Positions 23,901 through 31,569 are shown, counted from the first letter of the stretch. The stretch: DNA of 64,000 bases from Bacteroidota bacterium (GCA_030684395.1 JAUXTT010000032.1:1-64000), one strand, 5' to 3'. Notes: generated by a model from the letters alone, not told the origin. Program-made: numbers and translations.

Positions 23901-25983
23901 TGTAAGTATAAGCGATACTTCATCAAACTATTATGTTGTAGTAACAGGTGGATGTTCTCCAAATGATACTTCGCTACATGTTTCTTTGATGTTAGGCAAT
24001 CCAATCATTATAACTGAACCATTAAGTCAGGTAGTATGTTCAGGTAGTTCAGCTACATTCTCTGTTTCTGCAGCGGGTTCAGGGCTCACCTATCAGTGGA
24101 AAAATGGAATTGCTGATGTAATTGATGGCGCAACCATTTCAGGCGCTCAAACTGCAACACTTACAATTAACCCAGTAAATATAAGCGATACTTCATCAAA
24201 CTATTATGTTGTAGTAACAGGTGGATGTTCTCCAAATGATACTTCGCTACATGTTTCTTTAATGTTGGGTAATCCAATTATTATAACTGAACCATTAAGT
24301 CAGGTAGTATGTTCAGGTAGTTCAGCTAGTTTCTCTGTTTCTGCAACAGGATCATTACTTACTTATCAGTGGAGAAACGGAGCAGTAAATATGGTTGATG
24401 GAGGAAATATATCAGGTGCGCAAACAGCAACACTTACAATTAATCCGGTAAGTAGTTCTGATACTTCATCATTTTATAATGTTGTTATAATCGGCGGGTG
24501 CGCACCCAATGATACTTCAATAAATGTTTCGTTAGAATTGAACAACACAATAATCACTTCGGAGCCAATTAGTCAAACAGCATGTATTGGAAATTCTGTT
24601 AGTTTTTCAGTAACTGCATCCGGCTCAGCCCTCACTTATCAGTGGAGAAACGGAACAGTTAATTTAGTTGATGGCGGAACTATTTCCGGCGCAACTACAG
24701 CTACACTAACAATCAATCCAGTAATTATATCCGACACATCTTCATTTTATAATGTAGTAGTAATCGGAGGATGTGCGCCAAATGATACTTCAATAAATGT
24801 ATCATTGATATTAAATACTTCTCCAAATATCACCACAGAACCTGTGCCTGCTAATCAATCAGTATGTGAAGGAAGTTCTGCAAGTTTCTCAGTGGCAGCT
24901 ACCGGTGCAGGCCTTACATACCAATGGAGAAAAGGGAATGTAATTCTGATTGATGGTGGAAATATTTCAGGAGCAACTACAGCTACACTAACAATCAACC
25001 CTGCTGGCATTTCTGATTCGTCATCGTTTTATAATGTGGTAATACTGGGAACATGTGCTTTGAATGATACTTCAATAAATGTAACACTTATGGTAAAACC
25101 AACCCCGGTTGCTTCGCCTACCAGTACATCTGTTATATGTGCCGGCACTTCTATAAATTTGAATGCAACAACAGTTACAGGTGCAACTTACGCTTGGACA
25201 AGTACAACAGGATATTCATCCACATCTCAAAATCCCGTACTTGTGTCAGCAACTACTTTAGATGCAGGTATATATTCATTGATAGTTACATTAAATGGAT
25301 GCCCTTCTGTCCCTTCAACAGTTGGGGTTGCAGTGAACGATTGTAACAGTGATTTAAGCATTATTAAAACCGTTAGTAATCCGACTCCATTTATTGGAAC
25401 AACAGTTGTTTTTACTATAACAGTACAAAACAACGGACCTCTTAATGCTACAGGAGTTGAAGTTACTGATGTTTTGCAAAGCGGATATGCATATGTTTCT
25501 TCTACAGTATCAACCGGTGTTTTCACCTCTTCAACGGGTGTGTGGACAATTGGTGGAATGAATAATGGAGATGTAGAGATATTGACAATAACAGCGACAG
25601 TACTTGCCAGCGGAAACTATGTAAATACTGCGATAGTTTACGGTACACAGATAGAAACGAATACACTAAACAATAATTCGTCGGTAGAAACTTTCCCAAC
25701 CGATTTTAATATTCCAGAAGGGTTTTCACCAAATGGAGATGGGATCAACGATTTGTTTGTGATCAGAGGTATTCAAAATTTCACGGAAAATGAGTTTACA
25801 ATATTCAACCGTTGGGGAAATAAAGTGTTTGAAGCTAGCCCTTACAAAAACACATGGGATGGTAAAGCTGAAATGGGATTAACAGTTGGCGGAGATGAAT
25901 TACCGGTAGGTACATACTTCTACGTGCTTGATCTTAAAGATGGCACTCCTATCTATAAAGGAACCATTTATTTAAACAGGTAA
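20992..25983 (+). CDS. Giant DUF3494-Ig repeat-DUF11 surface protein, T9SS type B
   Basis: 1663 residues. Signal peptide (MKNKLKFIITAIALLVFPKFNFGQ), two DUF3494 domains (about 25-235 and 236-450), ten Ig-like repeats of about 91 residues (454-1370; core SVSFSV...LTYQWRKG...ISGAQTATLTINP...YYVVVTG-C-PNDTS), one divergent Ig/PKD-like unit, a DUF11 domain (about 1453-1570; DLSIIKTVSNPTPFIGTTVV) and a CHU_C gliding-type C-terminal domain (1572-1663; EGFSPNGDGINDLFVIRGI, FNRWGNKVFEASPYKNTWDG). The last is the T9SS type B sorting signal, and the PorP/SprF-type gene downstream is its usual companion. The design suggests a long surface adhesin with a DUF3494 tip. ATG 20992 is used; GTG 20959 lies in the leader hairpin. 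Confidence 0.92.
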   Translation: MKNKLKFIITAIALLVFPKFNFGQAPTLGTAANWAIFSTAGAVTNTGTGFLTKITGNVGTVAGGITGFGNVDGVMTFTGHADNAACASDILLAYNFLNVAVQTNAPGILLGNGQILNAGVHNIPAAATMNLDLILDGQGNSNAVFIFQIQGPFATNTNSKVKLINGAQACNVFWKVEGAVSMATGTTMRGTVIANNAAITMNVGDTLEGRAFAINGAILCSELLAYTPIGCGSPVLTGPVAPTFGASNCFALFSSIGALGNTPTSNITGDVGNAGGALGGWSAGEVTGVLHPTGDGATMAAAADLGNVNSYLLGLPFDIELLFPPEFGHNLVLTPHTYLLNSATALTDTVYLNGMGDPNAVFVIQIFGAFNASANSRVILTNGTQAKNVFWKINGAVDLGVGSIFYGTMIVDGAFLLQPGVEIIGRALTINGAITTTAVTVSLPPGVCGALLPPVIVTDPTNQTVCAGNSVSFTVSATGDGLTYQWRKGAVNLVDGGNISGAQTATLTINPASIADAALDYNVVVSGSSGPSVTSIDVSLIINTPPIITTEPTDQAACPGGSVSFSVVASGTGITYQWKKGLVDMIDGGNISGATSSVLTINPVSTSDTASNYYVVITGTCPPNDTSITVSLSTSSPIITLEPSNQQISCGGASVSFSVLASGTGLTYQWRKGSVDLIDGGNIFGVNTPTLTINPVIITDAATDYNVVVTGACAPSDTSINVSLIITNAPIITTEPTDQTACAGTSVSFSVISSGAGISYQWRNGTTDLVDGGSISGATSSVLTINPVSITDTSSNYYVVATGACAPNDTSLLVSLIVDTPPIITTEPINQVACPGSSVSFSVVATGTGITYQWRKGTADMVDGGNISGAQTATLSINPMSISDTASNYYVVITGTCLPNDTSINVSLMLGNPIIITEPLSQIVCSGSSATFSVSATGSALTYQWKKGIADVIDGATISGAQTATLTINPVSISDTSSNYYVVVTGGCSPNDTSLHVSLMLGNPIIITEPLSQVVCSGSSATFSVSAAGSGLTYQWKNGIADVIDGATISGAQTATLTINPVNISDTSSNYYVVVTGGCSPNDTSLHVSLMLGNPIIITEPLSQVVCSGSSASFSVSATGSLLTYQWRNGAVNMVDGGNISGAQTATLTINPVSSSDTSSFYNVVIIGGCAPNDTSINVSLELNNTIITSEPISQTACIGNSVSFSVTASGSALTYQWRNGTVNLVDGGTISGATTATLTINPVIISDTSSFYNVVVIGGCAPNDTSINVSLILNTSPNITTEPVPANQSVCEGSSASFSVAATGAGLTYQWRKGNVILIDGGNISGATTATLTINPAGISDSSSFYNVVILGTCALNDTSINVTLMVKPTPVASPTSTSVICAGTSINLNATTVTGATYAWTSTTGYSSTSQNPVLVSATTLDAGIYSLIVTLNGCPSVPSTVGVAVNDCNSDLSIIKTVSNPTPFIGTTVVFTITVQNNGPLNATGVEVTDVLQSGYAYVSSTVSTGVFTSSTGVWTIGGMNNGDVEILTITATVLASGNYVNTAIVYGTQIETNTLNNNSSVETFPTDFNIPEGFSPNGDGINDLFVIRGIQNFTENEFTIFNRWGNKVFEASPYKNTWDGKAEMGLTVGGDELPVGTYFYVLDLKDGTPIYKGTIYLNR
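22351..25101 (+). repeat. Ten tandem Ig-like repeats, about 273 bp each
   Basis: Ten units encode Ig-like domains of about 91 residues. Units 6, 7 and 8 start exactly 273 bp apart (AATCCAAT at 23725, 23998 and 24271), and units 6 and 7 are nearly identical in DNA, so this part duplicated recently or is being homogenised. Repeat number may vary between strains. Confidence 0.85.
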
Positions 25984-26024
25984 TCATCAATTTAGAAACA
26001 TTCTCACATAAAAATTAAATCAAA

Positions 26025-26966
26025 ATGAAAACATTTAAAAAAATAATAGCAATTGCGGTTTTAGTTGTTGGTGCTTCAAGCATCTACGCGCAACAAGACC
26101 CAATGTTTACCCACTACATGTATAACACCCTGGCGGTTAATCCCGCCTACGCGGGGAGCAGGGATGCTTTAACAATAACGGGGCTTCATCGCTCACAATG
26201 GCTTGATTTTAAAGGTGCGCCTCAATCTCAAACCTTAACGGTACACTCGCCATTAAAAAACGAGCATATCGGCTTGGGATTATCTGTACTAAATGATAAG
26301 ATTGGGCCAACTAATAATACGTCTGCTTATGCTGATTTCGCTTACAGAATTAAGCTGAACGAAAAATCAAAATTAGCACTTGGGATGAGTGGTGGTGCAA
26401 AATTCTTTCAGGCAAATCTGAATACTCTCAATCTTGATCAAACAACTGACCCAACATTTCAAAACAATATCAGTAATCGTATCACTCCTAATTTTGGTTT
26501 TGGAGCTTACTATTCAAGAGAACGTTTTTACGCAGGTGTTTCTGTCCCAAATCTATTGCAAAACAGTTACTCTGAGATCAATCAGACTGGCGGAAGTACT
26601 TTAATTGCAAAAGAACAAAGACATTACTTCTTTATTGCAGGAACAGTTATAAAGCTAACTGAAAACTTGGCTTTGAAACCTACCACCTTGATCAAGGTAA
26701 CAGAAGCAGCTCCTATTCAGGCAGATCTGACAGCGTCGTTTTTGATCGGTAAAAAATTATTACTGGGCGCAATGTACCGTAGCGGAGATGCTGCAGGAGT
26801 TTTAGTTGGATTTGATATTATAGAACAATTACATATTGGATATTCTTTCGATTGGTCATACGGTTTATCAACAGCCAGATACAATAAAGGAAGTCATGAA
26901 GTAATGTTACGATATGACTTCATTTCAGCTCAAAAAAAACAAATCCATTCTCCAAGATATTTCTAA
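26025..26966 (+). CDS. PorP/SprF-family T9SS membrane protein
   Basis: 313 residues: signal peptide (MKTFKKIIAIAVLVVGASSIYAQ), the family signature QDPMFTHYMYNTLAVNPAYA near the mature N-terminus and alternating beta-strands ending in LRYDF, consistent with an outer-membrane beta-barrel. PorP/SprF proteins work with type IX secretion; copies next to CHU_C-tailed proteins appear to serve the export or attachment of that neighbour. It lies 41 bp after the giant adhesin gene and is probably cotranscribed. Confidence 0.93.
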   Translation: MKTFKKIIAIAVLVVGASSIYAQQDPMFTHYMYNTLAVNPAYAGSRDALTITGLHRSQWLDFKGAPQSQTLTVHSPLKNEHIGLGLSVLNDKIGPTNNTSAYADFAYRIKLNEKSKLALGMSGGAKFFQANLNTLNLDQTTDPTFQNNISNRITPNFGFGAYYSRERFYAGVSVPNLLQNSYSEINQTGGSTLIAKEQRHYFFIAGTVIKLTENLALKPTTLIKVTEAAPIQADLTASFLIGKKLLLGAMYRSGDAAGVLVGFDIIEQLHIGYSFDWSYGLSTARYNKGSHEVMLRYDFISAQKKQIHSPRYF

Positions 26967-26985
26967 CTCATAAAAACGTAAAACA

Positions 26986-28947
26986 ATGAAAAAATTATTT
27001 ATTCCAATCATTATATTTATGAGTATAGGCATTAATGGCTATTCTCAGAAAAATTCAGGTGTTGAATTTAATGAAAAAATCGCCGAAGTTAAACCGGCAA
27101 AAGAATTAAAGGGAGACAAACACTATTTTGTTTATTCCTATGATAAAGCCATTAATGCTTATAAAGATGAAGAAAATCTCACTGCTGATGGTCAGCGAAA
27201 GTTGGCTCAGAGTTACGCCAGTATGAATGAAAATATTTTGGCGGAGGCTGCTTATGCAAAATTAATAGGTGCACCGGGAGGAAACTTACCTGAAGACTAT
27301 TTCAACTATGCAATGATTTTTAAAGCCAATGGTAAATATGCAGAAGCAAATACCTACATGGATATATTCAGTGAATTAAAGCCAAACGACTTGCGGGCTA
27401 TTGACTATTCTACAAATAAAGCTGAACTCAGTAATTTGCAAAAGGATAACGGGAAGTATAAAATAGAGCACTTAAATGTAAATACGGATGCCGAAGATTT
27501 TGGCACGAGTTTTTACAAAGATAAAGTGGTCTTTACATCCAGTAGAAGTACTAAGTTAAATCCTAAAAAATCCAACCACAACAATAAACCATATCTAAAT
27601 ATCTATGTTTCTGAAGTAGATAAAACTCAATTAAAAACTCCTGAGAGTTTTGATAAAGAGTTGAATGGAAAGATGAATGAAGGGCCGGCGAGTTTTAATA
27701 AAGACGGGAGTTTTATGGCATACACAGAAAACAATTATGACCTCACAAAGAAAGAGCTTATTGTAAAATTAGAGATCTATTTCCGTACTTCAACTGATGG
27801 AAAGTGGTCAAAGCCCGTTCCTTTTGCGCTGAATGATAAAAATTATTCGGTAGGGCAGCCTGCCTTATCACCTGATGGGAACACTATGTATTTTGTAAGT
27901 GATATGCCCGGAGGTTTGGGCGGCACAGATATTTACAAAACCACAAAGGATGGAAAAGGAGAATGGGCAAAAGCAGAAAACCTGGGCGATAAAATAAATA
28001 CAGAAGGAAATGAGATGTTTCCTTTCTATGAAGGAACTAGCGGAACACTCTACTTTGCTTCTAACGGTAGGTTTGGTCTTGGAGGACTGGATGTTTTTAC
28101 GTCTTCGTCAACCGGTGCAGAATATACAGTTGCAGAGAATGTGGGGACTCCCGTAAATACTCAGTACGATGATTTTGCCATAATAATAGACGGTAAAACA
28201 AATAAAGGATACTTTTCTTCTAACAGAGTTGGAGGTAAAGGAAGTGATGACATCTATTCCGTTAATTTATTAGCAGTTAAAAAATTAATTGGCATAGCAA
28301 AAACGGAAACAGGAGTAAGTATTCCCATGACATTTATCACATTATTTGATTCCAAAGGAGCGATCATTGATACAGTAACTACAAAAGCAGATGGTGCTTA
28401 TCAGTTTAATGTAGAGTCAAATAAAGATTTCAAACTTACCGGTAATAAAGTATCGTATATGGAAGGTAAAAATAGTGCAAATACTCTTGGTACAGAACTT
28501 ATTGTAAAGGCAGATGTTATACTTACAAAAAAAGAAGAGAAGTCGATTCCAAAAATGGAAGTTGGTACAGACTTAGCGAGTAACCTCGAAATAAATACAG
28601 TCTATTTTGATTATGGCAAATACAATATTCGTCCGGATGCAGAAATTGACCTGGATAAAATTGTAAAAATAATGCAAGAAAACCCTAACATGGTTATTCA
28701 ATTATACTCACATACCGATTGCCGGTCTACGAAGGGTTTTAATAAAGTATTATCGGATAAGAGAGCTAAATCAACGGCTGAATATATCAAAAAGAGAATT
28801 TCAAAACCGGAACGTATTTACGGGAAAGGATATAGCGAAGATAAGTTGATAAGCAAATGTCCATGTGAAGGTGATGTTGTTTCGGAGTGTTCGGAAGAGG
28901 AGCATCAAAAAAACAGAAGGACAGAATTTATTATCATCAAAAAATAA
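26986..28947 (+). CDS. OmpA-family protein with PD40 repeats
   Basis: 653 residues: signal peptide (MKKLFIPIIIFMSIGINGYSQ), TPR-like helices (about 40-150), PD40 strands (FGTSFYKDKVVFTSSR, PALSPDGNTMYFVSDMPGGL, GTLYFASNGRFGLGGLDVFT, KGYFSSNRVGGKGSDDIYSV), a carboxypeptidase-regulatory-like domain and a C-terminal OmpA domain (VYFDYGKYNIRPDAEIDLDK ... RRTEFIII). A Cys-rich loop (CPCEGDVVSEC) in the OmpA domain is typical of this subgroup. It follows PorP/SprF by 19 bp. The trio of CHU_C protein, PorP/SprF and PD40-OmpA is a recurring Bacteroidota arrangement, so this is a probable accessory or anchor for the adhesin. Confidence 0.92.
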   Translation: MKKLFIPIIIFMSIGINGYSQKNSGVEFNEKIAEVKPAKELKGDKHYFVYSYDKAINAYKDEENLTADGQRKLAQSYASMNENILAEAAYAKLIGAPGGNLPEDYFNYAMIFKANGKYAEANTYMDIFSELKPNDLRAIDYSTNKAELSNLQKDNGKYKIEHLNVNTDAEDFGTSFYKDKVVFTSSRSTKLNPKKSNHNNKPYLNIYVSEVDKTQLKTPESFDKELNGKMNEGPASFNKDGSFMAYTENNYDLTKKELIVKLEIYFRTSTDGKWSKPVPFALNDKNYSVGQPALSPDGNTMYFVSDMPGGLGGTDIYKTTKDGKGEWAKAENLGDKINTEGNEMFPFYEGTSGTLYFASNGRFGLGGLDVFTSSSTGAEYTVAENVGTPVNTQYDDFAIIIDGKTNKGYFSSNRVGGKGSDDIYSVNLLAVKKLIGIAKTETGVSIPMTFITLFDSKGAIIDTVTTKADGAYQFNVESNKDFKLTGNKVSYMEGKNSANTLGTELIVKADVILTKKEEKSIPKMEVGTDLASNLEINTVYFDYGKYNIRPDAEIDLDKIVKIMQENPNMVIQLYSHTDCRSTKGFNKVLSDKRAKSTAEYIKKRISKPERIYGKGYSEDKLISKCPCEGDVVSECSEEEHQKNRRTEFIIIKK

Positions 28948-29021
28948 TTTTGCTGGTCAGAGTTTTACAGGTACTTTATTAGGTTTTGTTCTGTAATTCG
29001 TTTAGATTCTGTAAGCAAAGC

Positions 29022-29054
29022 AAAAGCGCTATCCTCCGAGGATGGCGCTTTTTG
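29022..29054 (+). terminator. Terminator after adhesin-PorP-OmpA operon
   Basis: AAAAGCGCTATCCTC pairs with GAGGATGGCGCTTTT (one T-G wobble) around a two- or three-base loop, followed by a T-run. Confidence 0.9.
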
Positions 29055-29079
29055 TTTATAAACCCTGCTCTTTAAAAGT

Positions 29080-29163
29080 GTGAATGATGTAACTAATGAG
29101 GATACTTCTATAACACATTTGGGCTCTTCCTGCATCATCTTTGTTATGTGAAAATTAATTCAC
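29080..29163 (+). promoter_or_regulatory. Regulon promoter 9 with 5' hairpin
   Basis: Distal box GTGAATGATGTAACT (29080-29094), proximal ATAACAC (29110) 21 bp on, and -7 CATCTTTG with TTTG at 29140-29143, 30 bp on. Hairpin GTGAAAATTAATTCAC lies at 29148-29163, 16 nt before ATG 29180. Confidence 0.75.
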
Positions 29164-29179
29164 AAATAATAAAAACACT

Positions 29180-29827
29180 ATGAAAAATATAATCTTAATA
29201 ATGGCAATCTTTATTTCTATTGGAAATAGAAGCTTTGCGCAGGACAACAGCATTGACTCGCGTGAGAAATTACTTTTTGGAATTAAAGGAGGTGTCAATT
29301 ACTCTAATGTCTATGATTCTCAGGGTGAAGAATTTCAGGCAGATCCGAAACTGGGTCTTGTAGGCGGTGCATTTCTTGCAATTCCAATTGGACGATACTT
29401 TGGTCTACAGCCGGAAGCTTTGATCTCTCAAAAAGGGTTTCGTGCTACAGGTAGAATTTTGGGTGGTACTTACAGCTTTACCAGAACAACTACTTACCTG
29501 GATGTCCCCCTACTCTTTTCTATTAAGCCGGTAGAATTCATTACTCTGCAAGTAGGCCCACAATACTCGTATCTTATCAAACAAAATGATGTGTTTACCA
29601 ACGCTTCCACAAGTATTGAACAGGAACAAGAATTTGTGAATGACAATATTCGTAAAAACACTTTATGTTTCACAGGTGGTGCTGATATTAACATTAAGCA
29701 CATTGTTTTGGGTGCCAGAGCCGGATGGGATATTCTAAATAACAATGGTGATGGAACATCTACTACTCCTCGTTACAAAAACGTTTGGTATCAGGCTACT
29801 ATAGGATACAGATTTTACTCTAATTAA
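29180..29827 (+). CDS. PorT-like outer-membrane beta-barrel protein
   Basis: 215 residues: signal peptide (MKNIILIMAIFISIGNRSFAQ) and about eight amphipathic strands, with the start LLFGIKGGVNYSNVY, then PKLGLVGGAFLAIPIGRYFG, TYLDVPLLFSIKP, LQVGPQYSYLI and a terminal aromatic strand (YQATIGYRFYSN). This fits the outer-membrane beta-barrel (PorT-type) family. The function of individual members is mostly unknown. First gene behind regulon promoter 9; the genes at 29886, 30289 and perhaps 30953 may follow in the same transcript. Confidence 0.85.
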   Translation: MKNIILIMAIFISIGNRSFAQDNSIDSREKLLFGIKGGVNYSNVYDSQGEEFQADPKLGLVGGAFLAIPIGRYFGLQPEALISQKGFRATGRILGGTYSFTRTTTYLDVPLLFSIKPVEFITLQVGPQYSYLIKQNDVFTNASTSIEQEQEFVNDNIRKNTLCFTGGADINIKHIVLGARAGWDILNNNGDGTSTTPRYKNVWYQATIGYRFYSN

Positions 29828-29885
29828 TTTAATCTTATGTATGTGTGAACAATAAAGTTCACACATGCATTTTTAAGCAAATCAA

Positions 29886-30278
29886 ATGAAATCAAAAAAA
29901 CTTATTGGAATATGGATGGATCATTCAGTTGCCAATCTAATTGAACAAACCCCAAGTGGGTTTGTGTTAACAGCAATAAAATCAGATTTTTCTCATCAGG
30001 AAAAAACCAGCATAAGTAAAAACGAAAGCCTTATGCACAATAAAGAGCAAAATCATCAATCAGGGTATTACAAACAAATAACTGAAGCCATTAAAGAGCA
30101 TGATGAAATTTTTCTTTTTGGCCCTACTACAGCCAAAAATGAATTATTAAATCTTCTCAAAGCTGACAGGCATTTTGAGTACAAAAAGATAGATGTAAAA
30201 GATGCTGATAAAATGACGGAAAATCAGCAAGAAGCTTTTGTTAAAGACCATTTTAAACTTAATAATACTAATCTATAA
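29886..30278 (+). CDS. Small eRF1/baeRF-like domain protein (tentative)
   Basis: 130 residues, cytoplasmic. It opens KLIGIWMDHSVANLIE and closes EIFLFGPTTAKNELLNLLK ... DKMTENQQEAFVKDHF. That closing pattern resembles the third domain of bacterial eRF1-like (baeRF/host-attachment-type) proteins, which are found in stress contexts. No catalytic or GGQ-type motif is visible, so no translation role should be assumed. Gene order with stress-type neighbours fits a stress role. The family call is tentative. Confidence 0.6.
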   Translation: MKSKKLIGIWMDHSVANLIEQTPSGFVLTAIKSDFSHQEKTSISKNESLMHNKEQNHQSGYYKQITEAIKEHDEIFLFGPTTAKNELLNLLKADRHFEYKKIDVKDADKMTENQQEAFVKDHFKLNNTNL

Positions 30279-30288
30279 AATTAAAATC

Positions 30289-30882
30289 ATGAAAAAAATT
30301 ATCACACTCAGCACAGTCTGTATCATTCTTAGCTTATTATTCTCTTCTTGTGGTTCAAACACCTCTTTAACAAAACGCCACTATAACAAAGGTTACTATA
30401 TTGCTCATACAAAAGGTAAGCATAAAGTTGCTGCAGAAAAGAAGGACGAAAAAATTGCTCAGTTAAAAATAAAGGAGGCTTCAGTTATTGATGCTTCAAA
30501 AGTGAAAACACAACAAAACTCTATAGCAGAGTATAAAGTTTCAAATCCTATTGCGGAGAACAAAACTTTAGTAGCGAGTAACGGAAGAACTCCAATTGTA
30601 TTTAATACTCATATTGTTTCAAAACATCCTGTAAAACAGGTGCCAACATTTAATCTATTTCCGATTAAAGATGTTAAACACTCTATCTTCAGTAAAAAGA
30701 GAGTTAGCCCGGTAATGCACGACGGCGACGGGTTGAGTTTATTCTGGATAATTATTCTTGTATTACTAATATTGTGGGCCTTCGGTTTGTTAGGTGGAGG
30801 TTGGGGTTTAGGAATATTCATTAATGTACTATTGGTAATTGCATTGATCTTATTGATCTTATGGTTACTGAGAATTGTATAA
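30289..30882 (+). CDS. Lipoprotein fused to lmo0937-like membrane hairpin
   Basis: 197 residues. The N-terminus is a lipoprotein signal (lipobox SSC), then KRHYNKGYYIAHTKGKHKV and a basic linker. The C-terminus (about 150-197) holds two hydrophobic segments around a Gly-rich turn (WIIILVLLILWAFGLLGGGW ... NVLLVIALILLILWLLRIV), the same pattern as the stand-alone lmo0937-type protein at 33705. ATG 30289 is preferred because it begins the signal peptide; an in-frame upstream ATG (30238) overlaps the previous gene. A lipidated N-terminus combined with a membrane hairpin is topologically odd. Function unknown. Confidence 0.75.
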   Translation: MKKIITLSTVCIILSLLFSSCGSNTSLTKRHYNKGYYIAHTKGKHKVAAEKKDEKIAQLKIKEASVIDASKVKTQQNSIAEYKVSNPIAENKTLVASNGRTPIVFNTHIVSKHPVKQVPTFNLFPIKDVKHSIFSKKRVSPVMHDGDGLSLFWIIILVLLILWAFGLLGGGWGLGIFINVLLVIALILLILWLLRIV

Positions 30883-30913
30883 GAGCAACAGAATTTAATC
30901 TACTATTCAAACT

Positions 30914-30945
30914 AAAGAGAGGCAATGTGTTATTGCCTCTCTTTT
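30914..30945 (+). terminator. Terminator after lipoprotein/lmo0937 gene
   Basis: AAAGAGAGGCAAT (30914-30926) pairs perfectly with ATTGCCTCTCTTT (30932-30944), with T-run. Confidence 0.93.
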
Positions 30946-30952
30946 AAATTAA

Positions 30953-31288
30953 ATGAAAATGGAAAAATTATCTAAAAATAAAATTTGGAAACAAACAATG
31001 AGCTCACAAAATACTGCTTTATGTACTCCTTATAATAATTGTATTGGAAAACCATTAAGTACCGATCAGCTCATAGTGAATGTAAATAAAATGATTCTTA
31101 AAACAACCATGAAAATCTATGAATACTATCCCGAGCTATCCAAATACCTGGAAGAAATGACTGTAACTATCCCAATGTTGGAAAAGCCTAACATATCTCT
31201 ATATAATTTAACTATGTATTACTATTCCCTGAATTCATTGCTAAACAAGTATATTTTAGGGCATGTGAAAAATGAAATAAGTGAATGA
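30953..31288 (+). CDS. Small helical protein of unknown function
   Basis: 111 residues from ATG 30953 (109 from ATG 30959), cytoplasmic. The core is MKIYEYYPELSKYLEEMTVT, IPMLEKPNISLYNLTMYYYS and LNSLLNKYILGHVKNE. Small Bacteroidota proteins with an ELSKYLEEMPVTIP-type core exist, with no known role. It starts 8 bp after a strong terminator with no obvious promoter, so it is probably expressed by read-through. Its last codons overlap the distal box of regulon promoter 10 (stop TGA at 31286-31288). Confidence 0.6.
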   Translation: MKMEKLSKNKIWKQTMSSQNTALCTPYNNCIGKPLSTDQLIVNVNKMILKTTMKIYEYYPELSKYLEEMTVTIPMLEKPNISLYNLTMYYYSLNSLLNKYILGHVKNEISE

Positions 31289-31363
31289 TGTAACTTATTC
31301 CTTGTGTTCTGTAACACATCCGAATCTCATTTCCCCACCTTTGTCATGTGGAAATTATTTCAC
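31281..31363 (+). promoter_or_regulatory. Regulon promoter 10 with 5' hairpin (stress operon)
   Basis: Distal box GTGAATGATGTAACT (31281-31295), proximal TGTAACAC (GTAAC at 31311) 21 bp on, and -7 CACCTTTG with TTTG at 31340-31343, 29 bp on. Hairpin GTGGAAATTATTTCAC lies at 31348-31363, 17 nt before ATG 31381. The site overlaps the end of the upstream gene. Confidence 0.75.
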
Positions 31364-31380
31364 ATCAAAACAACCAAATC

Positions 31381-31569
31381 ATGAAAAATAAAACAGAATT
31401 AAAAGGAAATTGGAACGAAACCAAGGGAATCCTAAAACAAAAATTTGCAATGCTTACCGATAATGACTTGTTGTTAGAAGAAGGAAAACAAGACGAAATG
31501 CTTGGCAGAATACAAATTAAACTGGGAAAAACAAAAGAAGAAATACAGAAACTGATCTCTGAATTATAA
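31381..31569 (+). CDS. CsbD-family stress protein
   Basis: 62 residues with the full family pattern: [52 protein letters not shown]. CsbD proteins are strongly induced by stress; molecular role unknown. ATG 31381 is chosen; an in-frame GTG at 31348 sits inside the leader hairpin. First gene of a run of ten plus-strand genes ending at 36043, with short spacings and no terminator seen between them. Confidence 0.92.
   Translation: MKNKTELKGNWNETKGILKQKFAMLTDNDLLLEEGKQDEMLGRIQIKLGKTKEEIQKLISEL

Noticed and set aside
17390-25983. Definite antifreeze function for the DUF3494 proteins
   Set aside because: DUF3494 includes proven ice-binding proteins, but the ice-binding surface cannot be judged by eye, so only 'ice-binding-like' is claimed.
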